In this document: in pieces, positions 25,909-35,147 of the stretch
Layout of the letters: each line of letters starts with the position of its first letter
Position numbering within the stretch: the first letter of the stretch is position 1
Assembly: GCF_003346715.1 (NCBI RefSeq)
Contig: NZ_QQPQ01000009.1
Coordinates: 1-64,000 of the forward strand
Length of the DNA stretch: 64,000 nt
From: Oceanispirochaeta sp. M1
GTDB taxonomy: Bacteria > Spirochaetota > Spirochaetia > DSM-2461
Reading direction: 5' to 3'
Made by a program: the position numbers and the translations under genes
The notes under the pieces: generated by a model
Database searches by the model: none
What the model was told of the DNA's origin: nothing
What the model saw: the letters and a program-made list of their open reading frames with translations, nothing else

Positions 25909-27137
25909 TTCTGATTATAGAGATTTCCTGTTTGATTATTGCTTCTTTCTTCGCAGGAATGGAAACGGGTTTACTGTCAGCAGATAAACTTAAAATATAC
26001 TCCAATAAAGAACTGGGTAAGATCTGGGCAAATTCTGCCCATTTTCTGTTAAAAAAGCCTGAAAGACTCCTTGCAACCACACTGATCGGTACTAATGTTG
26101 CTGTTGTCACCAGTGCTGTTGTTTTATCAAATTATCTAAGAAACCAATACTCTCTGACCGTAGCCATCAGCGGCAGTATGGTATTAACCATTGTCTACCT
26201 CCTTTTCTCCGAAATAATACCTAAAACCTTCTTTAGAAGAAATGCTGATACCATCACAGTACGATTGGCAGTGACAATGCATTTATTCTTCTACATATTT
26301 CTCCCGATTTCATTCTTGTTGAATCTAATTGTTAAAATACTGATGATACTGATGAAACAAAAAAACACAGGAGAAAAAATACCCCGGTCCAGAGATGATT
26401 TCAGGCTTCTTATGCATTTAAGCAGTAAGGAATCAGGTTTAGGGAATGATGATTTTAGGATTATTGATGAAATACTGGATTTTGGACTTACCCTTGCCTC
26501 AGAAGCTATGATTCCGTTGCATAAGCAATCTATATATCATATAGACACAAACCCTTTGGAGTTAATACGAGCCGCTGGTCAATCTAATCAGCGATACTTC
26601 CCATGCTATAAAAATCGAACCGATAATATTGTCGGATACATTGACATTGAAGATTTATTTAAATCCGGAGACCTGTCTTTAAAACAGATTTTATTAAAGC
26701 CGGTTTTTTTCCCCGAAGTCAAGAAGCTTCCGGAACTGCTCTATTCCATGGTTCAAGAGAACCTTGATGTGGTCTTTCTCTGTGATGAATATGGAGGGAT
26801 TTCGGGTATTGTCACCCATCAGCAAATTGCTTCGGAAATTCTCGGAATGATACCAGGAAATATTAACACCATCAAAGAGGATGTCCGATCTCTGGATAAG
26901 AATACTTTTATTGCTCCCGGAAATACTGACCTGGAATATCTCTCTCACATAATTAATCAAAGAATTAAAAAAGAAAACAATGAAACCCTTGGTGGTTATC
27001 TCTGCGAAAAGCTGGGAAGTATCCCTGATTCCGGCACGGAATACAATGAAAATCAGATTAGATTTACAGTTCTGGAGGCAGATCAACTAACAATAAGAAG
27101 TGTTCGTATTGAACTGATACCGACTCTGCATGAATAA
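25905..27137 (+). CDS. CNNM/CorC-type membrane protein with CBS domains (2)
   Basis: This second member of the family has 410 residues. The N-terminal membrane domain includes FAGMETGLLSADKLKIYS and LFSEIIPKTFFRRN; the CBS region includes FLCDEYGGISGIV; the C-terminal domain ends with LGGYLCEKLGSIPDSGTEY. It is paralogous to the upstream gene and shares an ATGA overlap with it, so equal expression and a heterodimeric cation transporter are likely. Ion specificity is not determined by the sequence. Confidence 0.88.
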   Translation: MILIIEISCLIIASFFAGMETGLLSADKLKIYSNKELGKIWANSAHFLLKKPERLLATTLIGTNVAVVTSAVVLSNYLRNQYSLTVAISGSMVLTIVYLLFSEIIPKTFFRRNADTITVRLAVTMHLFFYIFLPISFLLNLIVKILMILMKQKNTGEKIPRSRDDFRLLMHLSSKESGLGNDDFRIIDEILDFGLTLASEAMIPLHKQSIYHIDTNPLELIRAAGQSNQRYFPCYKNRTDNIVGYIDIEDLFKSGDLSLKQILLKPVFFPEVKKLPELLYSMVQENLDVVFLCDEYGGISGIVTHQQIASEILGMIPGNINTIKEDVRSLDKNTFIAPGNTDLEYLSHIINQRIKKENNETLGGYLCEKLGSIPDSGTEYNENQIRFTVLEADQLTIRSVRIELIPTLHE

Positions 27138-27158
27138 TAAAAAGAGGCTTTTTTTATT
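27132..27158 (+). terminator. Weak hairpin after the CNNM pair
   Basis: AATAAAAAG pairs with CTTTTTTTATT around AGG and includes a T-run. The stem is almost all A-T, so termination would be weak. It stands directly after the last codon of the second CNNM gene. Confidence 0.4.
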
Positions 27159-27219
27159 CATTATTTATAACTTGCATTCACTTGTTTGAGACTATAATTA
27201 CTATCTGGAGACCAAAAAA

Positions 27220-28689
27220 ATGAGTATTCATATAAATCGTTTCGAAAATCGCTTTTATCCTGACTCAAAGAGAGTCATCGCACGCTTTTTTGTCGCCGGA
27301 GGGGATGAACGGAGTCGACTGCTCATTCAGAAGATTCTGAATATGAATGAAGTGGATACAAAGTATAAACTTAGAAGAATTTTATCTACCTATGGAAACA
27401 GACACAGAAATATTACATCCATATTTGAAAAACACTTCTCAAATATCATCCATTTTCTTCAGGATCTTGGAATTGATGAGAATTCTCTTACCCGGGAAAA
27501 GAAGCTGTTAATAGGTTCCTATTTCACACATGAATATTCAATAGAATCAGCTGCTTTTTTTAATCCGTCCATAATGGAAGCTCCCAATCAGGATCATCTG
27601 GAAGAAGGACAGAAAAGAATAATTGTAAGCTTCAGGGCAACAGGAGAAGGACATATCTCATCCATAGTTTTCAGAAGTGGAATCATTGACAGTAAGAATA
27701 AGCTGACCTTTAGAAACAAAAATGATTTAGTTGAAATGCCGGATGTCATCAAGATGAGAGAATATAATAAAGAACAATATATACATAAATTGGATGAACT
27801 GAATATCCATAAAGATATTGTTGATCAGATAATGAACCGTTTGAATGATAACTTTACATTTGGAGATCTTCAACGCAGTATTCATGAAAGTGTAAAAGAC
27901 ATGGAAGTCTCTCTTTCTAAAAAGAATGTCATTAAATCTCTTATATGGCTCGCCGATGCACATTATGACATCACTTTTTCAGAAGATACGACAATATCAG
28001 AAAGAGTGATTTTTCCAGTGTCTGATTCTGAACGGAATGGTATTGAGGATGCACGGTTTGTAAGATTCACAGATGATGATGGGCAGGTAACTTATTATGC
28101 GACATTTACTGCTTATAACGGATTTGCGATTCTCCCAAAAATACTTGAAACAAAAGACTTTTATCATTTCACCATAAGGCCCCTTCATGGTCAATCGGCC
28201 CAGAATAAGGGAATGGCCCTCTTCCCCAGGAAAATAAGAGGTCAGTATGTGATGGTCTCCAGAATTGATGGATTCTGTAACTATATGATGTATTCGGAGA
28301 ATTTATTGACCTGGCAGGAAAACATCAAAATGGAAGAACCCAAATACCCCTGGGAATTTGTACAGATAGGAAATTGCGGCTCTCCTATCGAAACTGAGAA
28401 AGGATGGTTATTGGTAACTCATGGAGTTGGAGCCATGAGAGAATATTGCCTGGGCTTAACCCTGCTGGACCTGGAACATCCTGAAAAAGTGATATGCCAA
28501 TATGAACATCCGATTCTCATCCCCAACGATGAAGAACGGGAAGGATATGTACCGAATGTCGTTTATTCCTGCGGATCCATGGTCCATAATAATGAACTGA
28601 TTATTCCCTACGGGATGTCTGATTCCGCCTCATCCTTTGCCTCTCTTCATTTGGATGAGGTTCTGAAGGTGATGACAAGTAATGCCTGA
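27220..28689 (+). CDS. GH130 family glycoside phosphorylase
   Basis: The 489-residue protein matches glycoside hydrolase family 130, whose members break beta-mannosides with phosphate to give mannose 1-phosphate, or hydrolyse them. Visible features of the five-bladed propeller are IEDARFVRFTDDDGQ with the conserved Asp, the segment ALFPRKIRGQYVMVSRIDG, GNCGSPIETEKGWLLVTHGV and the C-terminal YGMSDSASS. The N-terminal 150 residues extend beyond the minimal domain. GGAGA lies upstream of the ATG. It converges with a large GT4 gene; this pairing recurs in other bacteria and suggests linked making and breaking of a mannoside. It is cytoplasmic, having no signal peptide. Confidence 0.85.
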   Translation: MSIHINRFENRFYPDSKRVIARFFVAGGDERSRLLIQKILNMNEVDTKYKLRRILSTYGNRHRNITSIFEKHFSNIIHFLQDLGIDENSLTREKKLLIGSYFTHEYSIESAAFFNPSIMEAPNQDHLEEGQKRIIVSFRATGEGHISSIVFRSGIIDSKNKLTFRNKNDLVEMPDVIKMREYNKEQYIHKLDELNIHKDIVDQIMNRLNDNFTFGDLQRSIHESVKDMEVSLSKKNVIKSLIWLADAHYDITFSEDTTISERVIFPVSDSERNGIEDARFVRFTDDDGQVTYYATFTAYNGFAILPKILETKDFYHFTIRPLHGQSAQNKGMALFPRKIRGQYVMVSRIDGFCNYMMYSENLLTWQENIKMEEPKYPWEFVQIGNCGSPIETEKGWLLVTHGVGAMREYCLGLTLLDLEHPEKVICQYEHPILIPNDEEREGYVPNVVYSCGSMVHNNELIIPYGMSDSASSFASLHLDEVLKVMTSNA

Positions 28690-28729
28690 TATCTATTAGA
28701 TCAACGAGCCAGAACGAAGGCCCTGCCTG

Positions 28730-30958
28730 TCAAACAGAAATCTCATAACAGGACATTACAGTCAAATGAGAGATCAGATAGGCCAGAGTACTCTCGGCAC
28801 CCTGATTTCTGTTGACTCCATGGATTTTCAAACCGTCATTACAACCTTTGGTTTCAAAGTCATAAAGAGGAATCCTTAAGTCATTCTCACCAAGAAACCA
28901 GAGAAAGGAATCGAACATTTTTTGAAGATGTCTCTTATCCCTTGTGACCATATAAGCCTGATGAAACATCAGGACAATGGACATGGCATCCAGGGGCTGC
29001 TGATCAAAATCAGAACATTCCTCCCCATTGGTATACCAATTTTCACTACCCACAAGGCTAAGAGAACTTTCCTTAAAAACCACATTTTCCAGGAACTGAA
29101 GGCTTTCCAATGCAATACTCAATGTCTCTACATCAGAAGTGATTTCATAAGAATGCAGCAGAGCGTATGGAATGATTCCATTATCATAGGATAAACTTTG
29201 TTCAAACCAGTGCCAGTCACCCTTATTATGATCACCGTAACGGGGCAGAATTTTAGATGTAAGTAGTTTCAGTGTCCGCAGCATACCCTCATCTCCAGGA
29301 TATCGATGAAGCCAGTGACAGACACCAAGAATAGTGTTTGCAATACCTCTAAGAGAGCTTAATGCATCAAATTGGGAATAGGAATTCAAAAAGAGCTCTC
29401 TGGCCAGTTCTGAATATGAATCACTCGGCAGTGATCTGACTAAAAAACCCAATGCCCAAATGGTCCGTCCGAATGAATCTTCAGAACCCTTCTCATCAAG
29501 ATATTGTCTGTCGTACCCTAGAAAATTTCTTATGGTTCCATCATCATTCTGCATATACTGAATAAAGCTCAGATAATAAGACATCAACCTTAATACTTCC
29601 GGATCTTTAAATTGCTGGTATGCCATGGATGCCATTAAAAGAGCCCGGGAATTATCATCGACACAGTATCCATCGTTCCACTTTGGAATATTATATTTGG
29701 CATGCTGTAAGATCCCTGATGTATCTGTCATTCTACTAACATGATCCATACTGAATTGAGGTAAGAGGAGGGGCTTGATAACCCACTCCTTCTCATGATG
29801 ATCCTCTATATATGATTTTCTGGCTTCATCAGCCTGAACGAGATATTGCCTTCCTATTTCAGGCCAACTCGTTTTTTTCCCGTATTCAAAGGCATTGTTT
29901 CTATAGGATTGCAGCTTTTCAGGGTTGTCAAGTAAATCAATCAGAATCTTTGCTAAGCCTTTGGAATCATTGAAATCAAATAGTATTCCTCTATCTTTAG
30001 TTAGAAGTTCTTTAGCATGCCAGTATGGCGTTGATATAACTGCCGCTCCTGCCCCCACAGCATAAGAAAGAGTACCACTGGTGATTTGTGCCTCATTCAG
30101 ATAAGGAGTGACATAAAGATCCGTTGCCGCTAAATAACCCAATAATTCATCAGTATCAACAAAACGGTCATCAAAATAAACATTATCAAGGAGGCCAAGT
30201 TCATTTACAAGGAGTTTCAGATAATTCCTGTACTCCTCTCCAGAGTGACGAACGACAGCAGGATGAGTCTTGCCCAGAACGATATACAATAGATCCGGGT
30301 GTTTCTTTACAACTTCCGGGAGGGCTTTAATGACTGTTTCCAGCCCCTTATTCCGGCTTAATAATCCAAAAGTTATAAGAGTTTTTCTCCCCAATACATT
30401 AAATCGCTCTTTCTCTTCCTGATTATGTGTGAAGTCATACACGGGTACACCATGGGGAATGACAGCAATTTTATCTTTTGAAATACCATAACCTTCTTCA
30501 AGGATTTCTATTGCCAGGCTGTTCATCACAACAATTTTTGAGGCCTTCTTCCCTATTTCAACGATGATATTCCTTTCATTGTAAGATGGATTTTTTAATA
30601 CCGTATGGAAGATCACAATCAGGGGAATTGTCAGCCTATGAATTAGAGGTAGGATGTAAACACCGCTGTTTCCACCATAAATACCAAACTCATGCTGAAG
30701 AACACACACATCCGCATTACTGAAGTTTATGAATTCCACCGCTTTAATATAATCTTTTGGAATATTCTGATTAATAGTTTTTGCTACAATATCCTGGTAC
30801 TCATATTCTTGATCCTGATCATTCATGGCTATAACGTAAGCCTCGATATTCTCAGAGCCCTCTGCATTGTTATCAAGAAGTGATTGAATGAAATCCTTGG
30901 TAAATGTAGCTATCCCACATTCTCTGGGAGGATAATTCCCTATACAGGCTATTTTCAT
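28730..30958 (-). CDS. Large GT4 glycosyltransferase with C-terminal helical domain
   Basis: The first 390 residues form a GT-B glycosyltransferase of family 4: IACIGNYPPRECGIATFT at the N-terminus, FGLLSRNKGLETVI at the domain linker and the donor-site region EAQITSGTLSYAVGAGAAVI. The remaining 350 residues are helical and unlike GT4; WNDGYCVDDNSRALL and GDWHWFEQSLSYDNG suggest an alpha/alpha-barrel of the glycosidase-related type. I chose the ATG at 30958 because AAGGA precedes it; an in-frame ATG at 31048 lies beyond a 30-bp palindrome. The gene faces the GH130 phosphorylase, so I infer transfer of mannose or a related sugar to a soluble or lipid acceptor. Confidence 0.78.
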   Translation of the reverse strand: MKIACIGNYPPRECGIATFTKDFIQSLLDNNAEGSENIEAYVIAMNDQDQEYEYQDIVAKTINQNIPKDYIKAVEFINFSNADVCVLQHEFGIYGGNSGVYILPLIHRLTIPLIVIFHTVLKNPSYNERNIIVEIGKKASKIVVMNSLAIEILEEGYGISKDKIAVIPHGVPVYDFTHNQEEKERFNVLGRKTLITFGLLSRNKGLETVIKALPEVVKKHPDLLYIVLGKTHPAVVRHSGEEYRNYLKLLVNELGLLDNVYFDDRFVDTDELLGYLAATDLYVTPYLNEAQITSGTLSYAVGAGAAVISTPYWHAKELLTKDRGILFDFNDSKGLAKILIDLLDNPEKLQSYRNNAFEYGKKTSWPEIGRQYLVQADEARKSYIEDHHEKEWVIKPLLLPQFSMDHVSRMTDTSGILQHAKYNIPKWNDGYCVDDNSRALLMASMAYQQFKDPEVLRLMSYYLSFIQYMQNDDGTIRNFLGYDRQYLDEKGSEDSFGRTIWALGFLVRSLPSDSYSELARELFLNSYSQFDALSSLRGIANTILGVCHWLHRYPGDEGMLRTLKLLTSKILPRYGDHNKGDWHWFEQSLSYDNGIIPYALLHSYEITSDVETLSIALESLQFLENVVFKESSLSLVGSENWYTNGEECSDFDQQPLDAMSIVLMFHQAYMVTRDKRHLQKMFDSFLWFLGENDLRIPLYDFETKGCNDGLKIHGVNRNQGAESTLAYLISHLTVMSCYEISV

Positions 30959-30974
30959 AAATCCATCCTTATAA

Positions 30975-31004
30975 ACAAATAAACTATAATTATAGTTTAT
31001 TTGT
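30975..31004. promoter_or_regulatory. 30-bp perfect palindrome before the GT4 gene
   Basis: The left arm ACAAATAAACTATAA is followed without spacer by its exact complement, giving a perfect 30-bp inverted repeat. It ends about 16 bases upstream of the GT4 start codon, in the leader or promoter. It is too A/T-rich and loop-free for a typical terminator and looks like an operator. The rest of 31005-31298 contains no gene I can support. Confidence 0.6.
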
Positions 31005-31298
31005 GGTATAAAAATATTTTCTATTTCATAAAACCTGAAAAAATTCACAGAATAGTAATATTGAAAAATCAGCAGTTTTTGGAAAGAACTGTCGAAACCT
31101 ATTCAAAGGATAAAAAAGACAAGATGAGTCATATGGGCCGTTGCACATTCCACGGATCAAAGAAATTTCAAGGTACTATTCAACTGTTTATAAATTCTGT
31201 AAGCTCAAGAGTATAACCTTTCCCATCACTTATTTACTGCTTTGTCATTTTATCAGAGTTGTAAATAAAGAGTCTCCTGACATCATCAGCAAACAATC

Positions 31299-32360
31299 TT
31301 ATAGCCACTTCTTTTTTTTAAAATATAGAACGAGAACTGAAGAAATAGAAAGTAGAATAGCCCAAAGATATAAATATCCGAATTTCATTCCCAATTCTGG
31401 TATAAAGTCAAAATTGGTACCATATATCCCGGTAATTAAGGTCATAGGTAGAAAGATTACCGAAACTATCGCCATAAGCTTCATTATTTCATTCAGTTTA
31501 TTATTCAGCATAACTGTATATGTATCCATTTCAGAGGAGAGAATATCTTTATAGATATCAATAGTTTCAGATAACTGAATAACACTTGAGTACAGATCAG
31601 AGATATAGGGTTTTGTTGATTTTTGAATACTCTGATTTTCCGTTTCAAACAATCTTTTTATCATTTCTCTGACAGGGTTTATTGTTTTCCTGAGGTATAA
31701 CAACTCCCGATTAAGAATATTTGCTGCCAGGATAGTCTGTTTCCCTGGTGTCTCTCTGAATTCCAGACAGAGCGTTTCAATTTGTTCTGCCAAATTCTGG
31801 ACCACCGAAATATACTGATCCACAAGGCAGTCCATATGGGAGTACAGAAGATAATCAGCCGTTTTCCCCCTTACTTTACCGAATTTTTGATCCAGCCTTT
31901 CATGGATAGTCTTAAAATGATCTAACTTTGTTTCCTGAAATGTTATGAGACAGTTCTCTAATAAAAGAAAACTCACCTGCTCAGAGTTCGTCTGTATTGA
32001 GTCTTCAGGAGATTCAAGGCTTTTCATTGATAAAAATAGCCCTTCATCCCATATAGAGATTTTAGGTCTTAAACCTGTGTTCATTAGATCTGCAATGACA
32101 AGGGATGGGATATCATACTTTAGCTTCATATCACTTAAAAAGTTAACATCAGAAAGTCCATGAACACTAAGCCAGTTAATTTTATCTGGCTTTAAGCTGA
32201 TCTCCGAAAAGTTACTCAGCTCATCAAACCTTTCAATATTATTTACATCAAAAGATATCCATGTAACATATGGTGTTTCATTCGATTTGTTTCCGATATA
32301 AACAGCTTCTCCAGGCTTTTTGCCAAAAGATACATTTCTCTTTTTATAAAATCGTGCCAT
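31299..32360 (-). CDS. CorA-family divalent cation transporter, GTN variant
   Basis: The 353-residue protein has the CorA layout: a large cytoplasmic N-terminal domain, a long helix (about 200-290) and two C-terminal membrane helices (LMAIVSVIFLPMTLITGIYG and LYLWAILLSISSVLVLYF) with a basic tail KKKKWL. The pore signature, normally YGMNF, reads YGTNF here, replacing Met by Thr. Non-GMN members can transport zinc or other ions, so magnesium import is likely but not certain. GAGGT precedes the ATG. It is divergent from the DUF432-MscS operon with an 81-base gap. Confidence 0.85.
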   Translation of the reverse strand: MARFYKKRNVSFGKKPGEAVYIGNKSNETPYVTWISFDVNNIERFDELSNFSEISLKPDKINWLSVHGLSDVNFLSDMKLKYDIPSLVIADLMNTGLRPKISIWDEGLFLSMKSLESPEDSIQTNSEQVSFLLLENCLITFQETKLDHFKTIHERLDQKFGKVRGKTADYLLYSHMDCLVDQYISVVQNLAEQIETLCLEFRETPGKQTILAANILNRELLYLRKTINPVREMIKRLFETENQSIQKSTKPYISDLYSSVIQLSETIDIYKDILSSEMDTYTVMLNNKLNEIMKLMAIVSVIFLPMTLITGIYGTNFDFIPELGMKFGYLYLWAILLSISSVLVLYFKKKKWL

Positions 32361-32441
32361 ATAATTACCTCAAGAATAATGATAAACTGTTTTTACTGAC
32401 AAAGGTAGAATCAAATCAATGTTTTGCAGGAGTGATACGAG

Positions 32442-33188
32442 TTGGAAAATTTTATTATTCCATGGGGAGAGATATCTCCAAATAGAAAAGAAATATCAAT
32501 TTCTCTAAATCAGAATAATAGAATTAAAATCCTGAGAGATGGAGAAATTCTCTCCATTGATATAAGCATTGAAAATAAAAATAGCGAGTCTAAGCGTTAT
32601 ATTGTAGGTAAAGAACAACCAGTCTATCTGGAACCGGCATTACCTGAACTTCCTATAGTTGTGAAACCTATTGATGAATTATCAATCATTCCCGGGAACA
32701 AATTGGAAGTTCATTTGGAAATCCCTCTGATGATAGCTGTGACCTTCGGATCCCCGGGAAAAAGAACGACTCTTTGGGAGCATCCTTTTACTCCCTTGTC
32801 CCAAAGTTTCTTTGGAAATCCAGATAGTGGTGAACTTTGTTATTCTGTAGTGAGTTCTCTTTCAAAAAAATCTTTAGATTCTGAATCAAAACACAAGATG
32901 GCGCTCTGTCCTTTGACAATAATAAATAAATCAAATCAGATCCTCAATTTTGAGAGAATGATCTTGAGAGGCCCCTTTTTAACACTATATTTTGGCGCTG
33001 ATCATATCTTTACAAGCCCTGTAACTATCAGCTTTAAAGGAGCTGAACAGACCAGTCAGGTTATTATAAAAAAGAAACCACAAGAGGAAATCCCACCAAT
33101 GAGGATCGCCTCAGATCCCAGGAAAAAAGAAGAAAAAAGTGTACTTAAAAAGAGTTTTTTCTTTTTAAAAACGCTTTATAATGGGTAG
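32442..33188 (+). CDS. DUF432 domain protein
   Basis: The 248-residue soluble protein matches the DUF432 family: WGEISPNRKEISISLN at the start, YLEPALPELPIVVKP in the middle and LTLYFGADHIFTSPV towards the end. The function is unknown, but family members are often encoded beside small MscS channels, as here. The start is a TTG supported by AGGAG nine bases upstream. A basic C-terminal tail follows the domain. It is the first gene of the probable ion/turgor operon and starts divergently from the CorA-like gene. Confidence 0.75.
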   Translation: MENFIIPWGEISPNRKEISISLNQNNRIKILRDGEILSIDISIENKNSESKRYIVGKEQPVYLEPALPELPIVVKPIDELSIIPGNKLEVHLEIPLMIAVTFGSPGKRTTLWEHPFTPLSQSFFGNPDSGELCYSVVSSLSKKSLDSESKHKMALCPLTIINKSNQILNFERMILRGPFLTLYFGADHIFTSPVTISFKGAEQTSQVIIKKKPQEEIPPMRIASDPRKKEEKSVLKKSFFFLKTLYNG

Positions 33189-33193
33189 GGAAA

Positions 33194-34000
33194 ATGCAGA
33201 ATATTAAAGACTTCTTGCACCGTGACATCTTCGGAACTATTGATATTGAAAAAATAATTGTTGTTCTTCTGATCTTTTTTGCCGGTCTTTTTACCATAAG
33301 ACTGATAAAATTTTCTCTCAATAGATCTTTTCAGAAGAATGCCAATCAACAGACTAGAATGCTTATTTCAAAAGTAGTGGAATACATAGGTTTTTCTATT
33401 CTACTTATGATAATTCTTGCAGAGCTTGGAATAAAACTCTCTACTCTTCTGGGTGCAGCTGGTATTCTGGGTATTGCAGTAGGTGTTGCCTCGCAGAAAA
33501 GTTTGGGGAATATAATCAGTGGAATCTTTCTGGTAACAGAAAAAAGCTTTGAAATTGGAGATGTTGTTAAGGTAGGAGATAAAGTCGGAGTAGTATATTC
33601 CATCGATCTGTTATCAATAATGCTGAAAACATTTGATAACCTGCTCATCCGTATACCTAATGAAACACTTATCTCAACAGATATAACGAACATTACCAGA
33701 TTTCCTATTAGAAGACTGGATATTCAAATCCTTGTAGCCTATAAGGAAAATCTTCAGCATGTAATAGAGACCTTGAAAGCAATTGCTACTGAAAATACAT
33801 TGTGTCTTGATGAACCTGAACCTTTTCTGATGATAAAAGAATTTGCAGACTCCGGTATCCAGATACACTTTGGTATATGGTTTGAAAAAAGTCGTTATGT
33901 TGACACTAAAAATACGATGATGATGGATATTCATAATCGTTTCAAAGAAGAGAGAATTGAGATTCCCTACACTCATATTACAATTGTGAATCCTCTTTAA
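33194..34000 (+). CDS. Small-conductance mechanosensitive channel (MscS family)
   Basis: The 268-residue channel opens under membrane tension and lets solutes escape after hypo-osmotic shock. It has hydrophobic helices near residues 17-40 and 60-85 and the pore helix LLGAAGILGIAVGVASQKSL, with the Gly/Ala packing typical of TM3. The cytoplasmic beta domain follows with GDVVKVGDKVGVVYSIDLLS and RIPNETLISTDITN. Size equals that of E. coli MscS. It follows the DUF432 gene by five bases. The whole cluster through the potassium transporter points to turgor control. Confidence 0.92.
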   Translation: MQNIKDFLHRDIFGTIDIEKIIVVLLIFFAGLFTIRLIKFSLNRSFQKNANQQTRMLISKVVEYIGFSILLMIILAELGIKLSTLLGAAGILGIAVGVASQKSLGNIISGIFLVTEKSFEIGDVVKVGDKVGVVYSIDLLSIMLKTFDNLLIRIPNETLISTDITNITRFPIRRLDIQILVAYKENLQHVIETLKAIATENTLCLDEPEPFLMIKEFADSGIQIHFGIWFEKSRYVDTKNTMMMDIHNRFKEERIEIPYTHITIVNPL

Positions 34001-34084
34001 TTTTTTTTATTTCTTCAACAATATCTATATACACATCATCCTCAAATCACTATATTTTCCTCACTTTTATATTTGAGGTGAAGT

Positions 34085-34615
34085 ATGTTAGACACGATCC
34101 GGATTGCAGGTATGATTCTGCTGCTAAGAATTGGTCAGGATACTCTGTTTCTGGCAAAAATAGATGCATTCAGCCGGGGAAATAAATACTATTCCCTTTC
34201 AATAAACTTTTTTGAAGCCATGTATGGAATAACTGTAATCAAGATAATCCTCAATTTAATGCAGACCAATCCCATGTATGTTGTAATCTATGGTTCAGGC
34301 TCAATTCTCGGCGGTTTATTAAGTAGTGCCATAAAAAAGAAGCTGGATAAAAAACTTATTGGTCAGCGTCAATATTATGCCAGAATATCACTTGAAAACG
34401 ATATTGATAGAAGCGAACTAATCAGAACCCTCTCAAATCACAATTACGACTTCACCATGTCTACCAGAGAATATATAAATGGGAAGACAAAACTAATTAT
34501 TGAAGGCTCCATTGAAGACAGATCTAGAATGGTGGAGCTGAAAGAGATACTTCGGGGACGCCCGGGTAAACATGTAACTTTTCTTCGTGCTGATGAAATT
34601 TACTTATTAGAATAA
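34085..34615 (+). CDS. UPF0316/DUF2179-type membrane protein
   Basis: The 176-residue protein has two to three N-terminal hydrophobic helices (from DTIRIAGMILLLRIGQDTL to YVVIYGSGSILGGLLSSAI) and a C-terminal soluble DUF2179-like domain (about 95-176) ending in GKHVTFLRADEIYLLE. The C-terminal fold in related proteins resembles a PII-like ferredoxin domain that can bind nucleotides. The function of the family is not settled. GAGGTGAAGT precedes the ATG. Its place between MscS and the RimB/RimK genes suggests a link with ion or osmotic control. Confidence 0.7.
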   Translation: MLDTIRIAGMILLLRIGQDTLFLAKIDAFSRGNKYYSLSINFFEAMYGITVIKIILNLMQTNPMYVVIYGSGSILGGLLSSAIKKKLDKKLIGQRQYYARISLENDIDRSELIRTLSNHNYDFTMSTREYINGKTKLIIEGSIEDRSRMVELKEILRGRPGKHVTFLRADEIYLLE

Positions 34616-34665
34616 TCTATAATAAAAGAGAAATCATATTAATAGAAAAGTTGGGGATTACTCAC

Positions 34666-35145
34666 TTGAAGAAAGATTTTTCAGACCTTACTGCAATTGG
34701 TTGGAGAGAATGGGTATCCTTCCCTGATTGGAAGATTGATTATATTAAAGTCAAAGTTGATACAGGTGCCAGAACATCTTCCTTACATGTAGGTGAATTG
34801 GAATATTTTGAGCAGAATACAGAGCAATGGGTCAGTTTCTATGTGTATCCCTGGCAGGAATCTTCTATGGATAAGGTGAGAATTTCTGCCCCGGTGACTT
34901 CTTTCAAATATGTTAAGAGTTCTTCAGGATGTCAGGAACGAAGACCTGTCATTCTGGCAACTCTGGAACTTGCCGGACAAAAAGTAAAAACAGAAATGAC
35001 CCTTAGCAACAGATCTACGATGGGTTTTCGGATGCTTTTGGGGAGAATTTCTATGAGAAAAAACTTTTTTGTAATACCGGGAAAATCCTACTTGGGTGGA
35101 AAGCCAAGCTTAGAGATAAGAAAAAAAAACAGGGGTAAGATCTAA
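34666..35145 (+). CDS. RimB-like retropepsin-fold (ATP-dependent zinc protease family)
   Basis: The 159-residue protein matches the family annotated as ATP-dependent zinc protease, which includes RimB of the RimABK system and has a retropepsin-like fold. The signature KVDTGARTSSLH carries the Asp-Thr-Gly active-site triad at about residues 32-34; GFRMLLGRISM is the conserved C-terminal flap. I prefer the TTG at 34666 over an in-frame TTG at 34651 because GGGGA lies eight bases before it. RimB modulates RimK activity in Pseudomonas, and a RimK homologue is encoded two genes downstream. Confidence 0.78.
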   Translation: MKKDFSDLTAIGWREWVSFPDWKIDYIKVKVDTGARTSSLHVGELEYFEQNTEQWVSFYVYPWQESSMDKVRISAPVTSFKYVKSSSGCQERRPVILATLELAGQKVKTEMTLSNRSTMGFRMLLGRISMRKNFFVIPGKSYLGGKPSLEIRKKNRGKI

Positions 35146-35147
35146 TC

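Noticed and set aside
31141-31554. Open frame of 137 codons before and over the CorA-like gene end
   Set aside because: Its second half overlaps the CorA membrane helices antisense, there is no ribosome site, and no motif is visible.
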